A stretch of 64,000 nt of DNA from Anaerolineales bacterium (GTDB taxonomy: Bacteria; Chloroflexota; Anaerolineae; 4572-78; J111): the NCBI GenBank assembly GCA_015075185.1, contig JABTUW010000001.1, positions 1,736,001 to 1,800,000 on the forward strand, read 5' to 3'. Below are positions 26,901 through 33,462 of the stretch, piece by piece. Under the pieces are notes generated by a model. The model was not told where the DNA came from. It saw only the letters and a list, made by a program, of their open reading frames with translations, and did no database searches. The translations under genes and the position numbers were made by a program. How positions within the stretch are numbered: position 1 is the stretch's first letter; every line of letters begins with the position of its first letter.

Positions 26901-28161
26901 GCCTTCGCCTCAACCCACTCCGGCGGCTGCTCCGTCCCTCCCCGCTACCGCCAGTTTACCAGATGACCGGGTGGTGTGGCACGCTGGTGACCGGCTGCTG
27001 CTGATTATAGAAGACGACCCCAAGTTTGCCCGAATAGCTTATGATTACGCCCACCAGAAGAACTTCAAGTGTCTGGTGGCCGGTGATGGCGAGACGGGTC
27101 TCCAATTGGCTCAGACCTATCCGGTTAATGCCATTATCCTGGACCTGACCCTACCCGGTATGAGCGGCTGGGAAGTACTGGATACCTTGAAACATAACTC
27201 GAACACCCGGCATATCCCGGTTCACATCATCTCCGCCGCCGACGAAGACCTGGACGCCTACAAGCGGGGCGCCATGGGCTTTCTAACCAAGCCGGTCAGC
27301 CCGGCCACGTTGGAGGAGTCGTTCCAACGGATTGAGCGATTCATCACCCGCCAGATCAAAAGCCTGCTGTTGGTCGAGGATGACGACAAGCTCCGCCTGA
27401 GCGTGCGTAAATTACTTGAAGGCAACGATGTGCAGATCAGTGAAGCCAGCCTGGGACAGGCAGCGCTGGAGCAATTAGCCAACCAGCATTTTGACTGCAT
27501 GATCCTGGATCTGAGCCTGCCGGATATGAGCGGCTTTGAGCTGCTTAATCGGCTCGATGGCGACGAGAGCCTGTCCAAATGCCCGGTCATCGTCTACACC
27601 GGCCGGGCGCTGAGCGAAGAAGAAAACCAGGAATTGTTGAAGTATGCCGACAGCGTCATCATCAAAGGGGTCAAGTCGCCGGAACGGCTCCTGGATGAGA
27701 CCGCGCTCTTTTTGCACCGGGTTATTGCCAACATGTCCGAAGACAAGCAGCAGACCATCAAACAACTTCACAATTACGAAGGAGTATTAGCCGGCAAACA
27801 GATTTTGATTGTTGACGACGATGCTCGCAACGCCTTTGCCCTATCTAAACTGTTAACAGCCAAGGGGCTTAACGTCTACATTGCTCCCAGCGGCCCGAAG
27901 GCGTTGGAGTTGTTAGACAAGGTGCCTATTGATCTGGTGTTGATGGATATTATGATGCCGGGTATGGATGGTTACGAGACGACCCGGCAAGTACGGACAC
28001 AGGAGCGATTCCGCCGCCTGCCGATCCTGGCCCTGACGGCCAAAGCCATGCAGGGTGACCGGGAAAAATGTCTGGCTGCCGGGGCCAATGATTATCTGTC
28101 AAAGCCGGTGGATCCCGACCGCCTGTTTTCGATGCTGCGGGTGTGGTTAAGCCGGGAGTAA
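23905..28161 (+). CDS. membrane hybrid histidine kinase with HAMP, GAF and three receivers
   Basis: A 1,418-residue sensor. A membrane segment (about 8-32), an extracytoplasmic sensor domain of about 130 residues, a second membrane segment (about 172-195) and a HAMP region come first. Two GAF-like domains follow (about 260-415 and 480-620), then a long coiled coil (about 625-730). HisKA carries His743 in SHELRTPLNS; the HATPase has TDTGIGM and GTGLGLTIS. A Pro-rich linker leads to three receivers with acceptors Asp1080, Asp1202 and Asp1348. The ATG at 23905 follows agagga; the longer frame from 23824 lies in a palindrome. With cheR/cheB and the binding lipoprotein upstream it forms one sensory cluster. 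Confidence 0.92.
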   Translation: MAFSLRFKIIFITVAILVFAIGATTLASGYVFSQEYSNVLQSRALIIAKGVQAQLNRLLELGIPLEDLIGFEKQMRNTVDTYEDISYAMIVDLDGKILFHNDPAQHNKILTDTATLTAIKSGEEVIQIYAEQTGQFYDVFIPIMDSSGAHVGAVRLGFPAELVTQKTGRLTTLSVMVALVSLGVAVALLIFLLSVWVTKPLRKLLAAIEEIRNGSIGLTRKVEIESGDEIGHLGSAFNTMTAQLHDLIDTLEERVADRTHRLGIVASLGEHLNAILDPGDLLREVVNQVNKNFNYYHTHIYLLNPSTETLVVAAGTGRAGQEMAANGHSIALNTAKSLVARAARSRAIVTVDNVQEAEDWLPNPLLPETRAEMAVPIIQEDKVIGVLDVQAERVGALDENDANLLRSLANQVSVALGNARLFEQTNRSKEEAEVAKEKAEQARLEAEQAREEAEQARQAIETVNKTLEGQMWQTAGLAQLNDRMRGEQDTSTLAGSIIQQLCQYLNAQVGTLYVREEHLLRLAGSYAYTPPQHRTDQFRLGESLIGQVALEKRPIVLNAPDDHLTVTSSLSQTQPRQVLIAPCTYNGQAAGVVELGNLTEFSPVQIEFLHQALESMAIAFVTAQARHRVNELLAETQQQAEELQAQEEELRAANEELEAQTESLRASEAKLKAKQTELEEVNTQLEEKAEALQKNSAVLHEQRATLDRQNQELKAAQQALEQKAEELARASKYKSEFLANMSHELRTPLNSLLILAGMLSKNEGGNLTPDQVESIQIIHNGGTDLLNLINEILDLSKVEAGKMEFHFEPMPLKRLLATMRAQFTPVAEGKGLVFETSLAEDLPEMIETDQQRVEQIIKNLLSNAFKFTTQGQVRLSISRPEPEIDLSKCNLDPAKVIAFSVTDTGIGMTPEQQKIVFEAFQQADGSTSRQYGGTGLGLTISRELATKLGGQMGLVSQKDQGSTFTLYLPLERADSGVPQKQPTVKVNSNGGHKVRTKTSPSPQPTPAAAPSLPATASLPDDRVVWHAGDRLLLIIEDDPKFARIAYDYAHQKNFKCLVAGDGETGLQLAQTYPVNAIILDLTLPGMSGWEVLDTLKHNSNTRHIPVHIISAADEDLDAYKRGAMGFLTKPVSPATLEESFQRIERFITRQIKSLLLVEDDDKLRLSVRKLLEGNDVQISEASLGQAALEQLANQHFDCMILDLSLPDMSGFELLNRLDGDESLSKCPVIVYTGRALSEEENQELLKYADSVIIKGVKSPERLLDETALFLHRVIANMSEDKQQTIKQLHNYEGVLAGKQILIVDDDARNAFALSKLLTAKGLNVYIAPSGPKALELLDKVPIDLVLMDIMMPGMDGYETTRQVRTQERFRRLPILALTAKAMQGDREKCLAAGANDYLSKPVDPDRLFSMLRVWLSRE

Positions 28162-28188
28162 TAGCCCGGCTAGAAAAAGGTAAGAACT

Positions 28189-29340
28189 ATGACCGAAAAG
28201 CCTAAGATCTTGATAGTTGACGACAAACCGGAAAATCTCTTTACCCTAAACAAGCTGCTCCAGGGCCTAGAGGTGACAGTGTTTCAGGCGCAGTCTGGGG
28301 TGGAGGCGCTGAACTTGAGCCTGGCCGAGGAATTTTGTGTGGCAGTGGTGGATATCCAGATGCCGGAGATGGATGGCTACGAATTGGTCGAGCTGCTGCG
28401 CAGCAACAAGATGACCGCCACCCTGCCGGTTATCTTTGTCAGCGCCATCTATTCCGATGAGTACCACCATCGCAAAGGCTACGACGCCGGAGCGGTTGAT
28501 TTCCTGAGCAAGCCATTTGTACCGGAAATTTTGCTCAGCAAAATCAAGGTCTTTATCGAGCTGTACCAGCAACGCCAGGCCCTGCAAAAGGCTAACCTGA
28601 CCTTGACCAAGTTAAATGCAGATAAGGACAAGTTCTTTTCGATTATCGCCCACGACCTGCGCGGTCCCTTTAACGCCCTGCTGGGTAACGCCCAGTTATT
28701 GGCTGTGAAACCTGAGAGCCTGAAGCCGGATGAACTCCAAGAAATGAGCCAGAGTATCTATCGTAGCGCCAAGGCCGTCTACCAGTTGCTGGACAGCCTG
28801 CTGATCTGGGCGCAGTTGCAGCAAGAGGGCGGCGGGATGAAGTGCCAGCCCGAGCCAATCGAGCTAAATAGTCTAACCGAGGAGACGCTGGCGGTATTGG
28901 AACAGACGGCTGTCCAAAAAGAAATTGCCTTGAGTAACACCATCCCGGCCAATTATTGGGTTCAGGCTGACCGGCTCATGTTAGAAACGATTATTCGCAA
29001 CCTGGTGGGCAATGCCCTCAAGTTCACTCCCCGAGGGGGGCAGGTGACGGTGACCGGAAAGAACGGCCTGGAGAGCCGAGCTGGATGGGTTAAGGTGTCG
29101 GTACAGGATACCGGAGTCGGCATGAGCCAGGCCGACATTGATAGGTTATTCAGGCTCGACGCCAGCCACAGCACCCCGGGCACAGAGAAGGAAAAAGGCA
29201 GCGGTTTGGGGTTGATGATCTGTCAGGAGATGGTCGAGCGGAATGGAGGCCAGATTTGGGTAGAAAGTGAGGAAGGTAAAGGAACAAGTGTGGAATTTAC
29301 CGTTCCTATGCTTGATCTTCTCCCACTTGACTCTTCTTAG
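28189..29340 (+). CDS. receiver-histidine kinase hybrid
   Basis: A 383-residue cytoplasmic protein. REC spans about 5-125 with Asp55 in VVDIQMPEMDG and Lys108 in LSKPF. HisKA carries His155 in AHDLRGPFNA, a variant with DLRGP in place of ELRTP that is common in receiver-kinases. The HATPase domain has NLVGNALKFT, DTGVGM and GSGLGLMIC. It starts 27 bases after the large kinase and is probably in the same operon. Its receiver is a likely phosphate acceptor from that kinase (inference). There is no DNA-binding domain, so the output of the cluster lies elsewhere. Confidence 0.9.
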   Translation: MTEKPKILIVDDKPENLFTLNKLLQGLEVTVFQAQSGVEALNLSLAEEFCVAVVDIQMPEMDGYELVELLRSNKMTATLPVIFVSAIYSDEYHHRKGYDAGAVDFLSKPFVPEILLSKIKVFIELYQQRQALQKANLTLTKLNADKDKFFSIIAHDLRGPFNALLGNAQLLAVKPESLKPDELQEMSQSIYRSAKAVYQLLDSLLIWAQLQQEGGGMKCQPEPIELNSLTEETLAVLEQTAVQKEIALSNTIPANYWVQADRLMLETIIRNLVGNALKFTPRGGQVTVTGKNGLESRAGWVKVSVQDTGVGMSQADIDRLFRLDASHSTPGTEKEKGSGLGLMICQEMVERNGGQIWVESEEGKGTSVEFTVPMLDLLPLDSS

Positions 29341-29472
29341 TCGACTATACCTGATACTATTGTGGGCAAAGTTCTGGTCGGGCGCAGTGGAGTTGATACT
29401 TCCGGCGAATACAAGGACTTACACTTAAAACAGAAGGTTGCCACAACCGACAAATTGTTGAGGAAAAACAAT

Positions 29473-30514
29473 AGATGTGTTGCGAAATAACGAAAAAAGG
29501 GTATGGTCAACCAGAAATCAGAAAAATAAGGGATCCACAGGTAAAACCGATGCTGAATATCAATCGTGCCTTACGCTCTGACCGCTTGATGAAAGCCCTA
29601 ACTGGTATGACGGTGGCGGAGTTTGAGGGCTTGCTGCCAATATTCACCGCCGCCTTGCAGAAGGGTCAGGTAAAGGCCAAGAAAGAACGGAAACGAGCCA
29701 TCGGGGGCGGGCGTCGGCATACCTTAAAGAGCCCCACCGACAAGTTATTCTTCATTCTGTTGTACTTGAAATGTTATCCGACCTTTGATTTGGCCGGTTT
29801 ATTGTATGACGTGGACCGCTCGCAAACCCAACGCTGGGTCAAAGCCTTGTTAGCCGTGTTGGAGGTTGGGTTAGGTTGGCAACTCGTCCTGCCTGAACGG
29901 CGTATTAGTTCCCTTGAAGAATTCATCCAGCGTTTTCCCGCGATCAAAGATGTTTTCGTTGATGGCACGGAACGACCGATCCAACGACCTCGCCAGGCCA
30001 AAGCACAACAGGAACACTATTCGGGCAAACACAAAGACCATACCCTCAAAAACCTCATTGTGAGCGATGATCACAAGCGCATTTTATGTCTGACCCAGAC
30101 GAAACCAGGCGCTCGGCAAGATTACTTTCGGTTCAAGCAATCGGGTTTAGGGGAGGTCATTCCAGGCGATGTCGGTGTCTGGGTAGATTTGGGCTTTTTG
30201 GGCATCGTCAAAGATTTTTCCCACCTAGGGGTGATGATCCCCCACAAAAGTAGTAAAAATCACCCTTTGACCCCACAGCAAAAGGCCGAAAACCGGATCA
30301 TTAGTGCCCTGCGCATTTGTATTGAACACGCTATTGCTGGGGTTAAGCGTTTCCGTTGCCTGACCGACCCTTATCGCAACAAAGGGATTGTTTTGGCTGA
30401 CAAATTTATGTTAATCGCTTGTGGCCTGTGGAATTATCACCTCCTCCCGGCTTAATTGGTCAATGACATGATTTTTCCTGGCCTATCGTTTTATCCTTAT
30501 TTCGCAACACGTCT
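29473..30514 (+). mobile_element. IS5-like insertion sequence, intact
   Basis: A 1,042-bp element. The left terminal repeat agatgtgttgcgaaataa (29473-29490) matches the right end 30497-30514 read on the other strand, agacgtgttgcgaaataa, with one mismatch in 18. AAT flanks both ends (29470-29472 and 30515-30517), a candidate 3-bp duplication; a TA duplication two bases inward is also possible. One transposase gene fills it. It lies between the receiver-kinase and the second binding lipoprotein gene. Confidence 0.85.
29550..30455 (+). CDS. IS5-family DDE transposase
   Basis: A 301-residue transposase. The N-terminal region (about 1-105) resembles the helix-turn-helix part of DDE_Tnp_4 proteins. 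The catalytic triad is Asp138 in VDGTERPIQRP, Asp213 in VDLGFLGI and Glu259 in ICIEHAIAGVKRF. HYSGKHKDHT is the family's YSGKKK-type motif. The frame is complete with no stop or shift, so the element could be active. An in-frame ATG at 29475 lies inside the terminal repeat, so the ATG at 29550 is chosen. Confidence 0.88.
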   Translation: MLNINRALRSDRLMKALTGMTVAEFEGLLPIFTAALQKGQVKAKKERKRAIGGGRRHTLKSPTDKLFFILLYLKCYPTFDLAGLLYDVDRSQTQRWVKALLAVLEVGLGWQLVLPERRISSLEEFIQRFPAIKDVFVDGTERPIQRPRQAKAQQEHYSGKHKDHTLKNLIVSDDHKRILCLTQTKPGARQDYFRFKQSGLGEVIPGDVGVWVDLGFLGIVKDFSHLGVMIPHKSSKNHPLTPQQKAENRIISALRICIEHAIAGVKRFRCLTDPYRNKGIVLADKFMLIACGLWNYHLLPA

Positions 30515-30547
30515 AATACTCTCAGAAGAACCAGAAAAGGAAATGCC

Positions 30548-31513
30548 ATGTTACACCATCACAATTCCTTAAATCACAACAAAAGTAAATGGATCCTCCT
30601 CATAGGGATAGCTGTCATTACCGTGCTGTTGAGCGGCTGTGTCGCCCAGGCCGCGCCCAGGGTATATCGAGTGGGTATTTTGTCGGGGCTGGATTTTGTC
30701 GCCGATATAACTGATGGCTTCAAGGTTAAAATGGCCGAGTTGGGTTACGTCGAAGGGCAGAATATTACTTATGACGTACAGACAACGAACTTTGATAGAG
30801 CCACGTATAAGAAGATTCTCCAGAAATTTGTGGATGATAAGGTAGATTTGATCCTCGTGTTCCCCACCGAGGCATCTCTGGAGGCAAAGCTAGCCACCCA
30901 AGGAACCGATATCCCGGTAGTTTTTACCCATACCCTGATTGATGGGACGGATCTGGTCAAGAGCGAGCACGAGCCGGGTGGGAATATGACCGGGGTACGC
31001 TTCCCCGGCCCGGACATTGCAATCAAGCGTTTCAACATCATGCGCGAGTTGGCCCCCCAGGCCAAACGAATGTGGGTCCCCTATCAGAAAGATTACCCCA
31101 CTGTAAATCCCCAGTTAGAGATCTTGCGCCCGGCAGCTGCGGCGGCGGGAGTGATCTTGCTCGAAGCGCCGGCTAACAATGCGGCTGAACTTGAAGCGGA
31201 TCTGCAGGCGCGCGTGAAAGGGGATGATCCCGGCCTGGATGCTATTTTATTGTTAGCCGAGCCTTTGGCGGTGACGTCTGACTCTTTTGCTGTAATGGGT
31301 AAATTTGCCCACGAGCACGAGCTGCCCATTGGCGGCAGCCTGGTGTCAGCGGGGGGCTATGCCTCTATTTTTGGGGTGAATGTTAACACCGTTGAAACGG
31401 GCAAACAAGCGGCATGTCTGGCCGATAAAATCCTTAAAGGAACTCCAGCCGGCGCCATCCCCGTCGTCTCATCCGATAGTTATCTACAGATCAATTACGA
31501 TGCTGCTCCCTGA
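30548..31513 (+). CDS. ABC_sub_bind-type binding lipoprotein, C-terminally short
   Basis: A 321-residue periplasmic-binding protein (PF04392-like). The lipobox is LLSGC at about residue 31. Recognisable blocks are VGILSGLDFVADITDGFK, LGYVEGQNI and VDLILVFPTEASL. Family members usually continue about 20 residues past the INYDAA block, but this one stops in DAAP at 31513, five bases from the end of the convergent mltG gene; it may be trimmed by a deletion and still fold. It was probably the last gene of the sensory cluster before the insertion sequence separated it. aaaagg precedes the ATG. Confidence 0.82.
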   Translation: MLHHHNSLNHNKSKWILLIGIAVITVLLSGCVAQAAPRVYRVGILSGLDFVADITDGFKVKMAELGYVEGQNITYDVQTTNFDRATYKKILQKFVDDKVDLILVFPTEASLEAKLATQGTDIPVVFTHTLIDGTDLVKSEHEPGGNMTGVRFPGPDIAIKRFNIMRELAPQAKRMWVPYQKDYPTVNPQLEILRPAAAAAGVILLEAPANNAAELEADLQARVKGDDPGLDAILLLAEPLAVTSDSFAVMGKFAHEHELPIGGSLVSAGGYASIFGVNVNTVETGKQAACLADKILKGTPAGAIPVVSSDSYLQINYDAAP

Positions 31514-31517
31514 GCTT

Positions 31518-32705
31518 TCATTGCCCCAAATAAACTGCTACGTTCTGCAAATGTTCCTCGTAGCTCATGGCAAACACGTGTTGCCCCCCTTCACATTGAG
31601 GCCGCTGGCAGACAAAGAAGAGATAGTCGGTTTGGGCAGGCCGGAGCACGGCCATGATTGAATCCGGGCCAGGACTGGCAATTGGACCGGGGGGCAAACC
31701 GGGATAGAGGTAGGTATTGTAAGGCGAATTGACCTGGGCATACTCTTCCAGGTTGACCGGTGTTTTCCACCATTGGCCGCTGGCAAATTGGTAGCCCAGG
31801 GCATATTGGACTGTCGGATCGGCCTGTAACAAAGGCTGGCTGCTGCCAATCTTGAGCCGGTTCAGATAAACGCTGGCAACAAGAGGTTTTTCAGCCAGGA
31901 TGGCCGTTTCCCGCTCAACGATAGAGGCTAGAGTGACCACCTGATAAAATGTTAAGCCGCGTTGTTGGGCCAGGGTAAGCACATTAGCCGGTAATTGGCG
32001 GGCCATTTTCTCCAGCATCCGCGCGATTAAGTCCGCTGGAGTAGCTCTATCTGGCAACGGATAAGTCCCCGGAAATAGATACCCCTCGTATGATTGACCA
32101 GGTGGACGATCGGCCAGCAGCGGGTGATTTACTACCGTGCCCGCACGAGCTGCCTGCAAAAATAATTCCCCATTCATAATTTCATTTGCAGCCAGATGGT
32201 CGGCCACCTGCTCCATCCGCCAGCCCGGTGGAACCATGACCACCAACTGGGCTGAGCGGCCCCGATAGAGCGCTGCCCCAATTTGGCGCATGGTCATATT
32301 GCGACGAAGCTGGTACTCCCCAGCGCGCAGCCGGGTATCCAGGCCATTGTAGCGGAGCAATTGGGTGAACAACTCGGCCTCGCTGATCAAGCCCAACACC
32401 TGCAATTTATCGGCTACATCCACAGCAGTCTCGCCCTCGGCAATAGTCAAACCAACCAGGCTTGAGTCGTTGGAGAGCGGAGTGTTGATCTCGGCGGCGC
32501 GGGCTTCCAAGAGCGGATAGAGCGCCCGCGCTTCGGTATTGAGCGGCGGAAAAGACCAGGCGGAACCGGTGTCAATCAGTAACCGGTCCGCATGGGGACT
32601 AAAATAAGCGGGTAGACGGGTGATAAAAGCCACCACCATTACCACGCCGGCGAACAGCAGGATGGCTTTGAAGATAAATTTAATCAGGGCGGCAAGCCAA
32701 CTCAT
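31518..32705 (-). CDS. mltG: endolytic murein transglycosylase
   Basis: Membrane-bound lytic transglycosylase that cuts nascent peptidoglycan and so limits glycan strand length. It is 395 residues: one N-terminal membrane segment (about 8-30), a LysM-like region (LTIAEGETAVDVADKL) and the YceG catalytic domain. The catalytic Glu264 lies in LASIVERETA; LQADPTVQYALG and SPYNTYLYPGLPPGPI are family hallmarks. Its start is 175 bases from the divergent def gene. MltG implies a peptidoglycan-containing wall. Confidence 0.95.
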   Translation of the reverse strand: MSWLAALIKFIFKAILLFAGVVMVVAFITRLPAYFSPHADRLLIDTGSAWSFPPLNTEARALYPLLEARAAEINTPLSNDSSLVGLTIAEGETAVDVADKLQVLGLISEAELFTQLLRYNGLDTRLRAGEYQLRRNMTMRQIGAALYRGRSAQLVVMVPPGWRMEQVADHLAANEIMNGELFLQAARAGTVVNHPLLADRPPGQSYEGYLFPGTYPLPDRATPADLIARMLEKMARQLPANVLTLAQQRGLTFYQVVTLASIVERETAILAEKPLVASVYLNRLKIGSSQPLLQADPTVQYALGYQFASGQWWKTPVNLEEYAQVNSPYNTYLYPGLPPGPIASPGPDSIMAVLRPAQTDYLFFVCQRPQCEGGQHVFAMSYEEHLQNVAVYLGQ

Positions 32706-32824
32706 AGCTCAGCCTCAAGAGGTGGGACGTGCTTTGGGATAAGCCTTTTGGCCGTTTTTAGACCGGCCTAAGTGCGTTACCCCTGAGCAGTTACCGTATC
32801 TGGACCTATTGTAGCATAAATTGT

Positions 32825-32853
32825 TTGACATGCATCTTAATACTGACTATTAT
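32825..32853 (+). promoter_or_regulatory. sigma70-type promoter of def
   Basis: Perfect TTGACA (32825-32830), 17-base spacer, TATTAT (32848-32853). The predicted start near 32860 gives a 20-base leader containing agagga. Confidence 0.75.
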
Positions 32854-32880
32854 AACTCCACTCAGGTTTAGAGGACAGGT

Positions 32881-33435
32881 ATGGCGGTTAGAAAAGTTAT
32901 CACCCTTAATGACGAACGGCTCCGGCAGAAAGCCAAAAAGATTAAACAATTTACCCCCGCTCTGAAACAATTAGCTGAAGACATGTTGGAAACCATGCGC
33001 GCCCATAATGGGGTCGGCCTGGCCGGGCCCCAAATTGGGGTGATGCAGCGCATTTTTGTGGCCGAAATCCCGGCTTCCCGGAACGGTACGGATGAGCCGC
33101 ATCCGCAAAGCGGGACCAGCTACGTGCTGATCAATCCGGAAATCAGCCATTGTGCCGATAATCTTGTTGAAGGCCGCGAAGGCTGCCTTTCGATCCCAAC
33201 CTGGTATGGCCTGGTGGAGCGGCCGGAATGGGTTGAGGTCAAAGCCCAGGATCTGAACGGCAAGAAGATCAAGCTCAAAGTTGATGACCTCCTGGCCCGG
33301 ATTTTCCAGCACGAGCTGGATCACCTGAACGGCGTCTTGTTTATTGACCACGTTAAAGACCGGGAGAAGTTGTGGCAGGTTTTACCCGAAGATGAATCAA
33401 TCGAAGAAAAAGAGACGGCAGAAGCGGCCGTTTGA
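32881..33435 (+). CDS. def: peptide deformylase
   Basis: Removes the formyl group from the N-terminal Met of new proteins. It is 184 residues. The three family motifs are present: GVGLAGPQ (44-51), EGCLSIP with metal ligand Cys102, and HELDH with His144 and His148. An insert (about 65-80) in the first half makes it slightly longer than the E. coli enzyme. The gene leads a plus-strand run with the pyruvate dehydrogenase genes; aceE starts 28 bases later. Confidence 0.96.
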   Translation: MAVRKVITLNDERLRQKAKKIKQFTPALKQLAEDMLETMRAHNGVGLAGPQIGVMQRIFVAEIPASRNGTDEPHPQSGTSYVLINPEISHCADNLVEGREGCLSIPTWYGLVERPEWVEVKAQDLNGKKIKLKVDDLLARIFQHELDHLNGVLFIDHVKDREKLWQVLPEDESIEEKETAEAAV

Positions 33436-33462
33436 ACTTACACCAAAAGAGGATCAACCATA

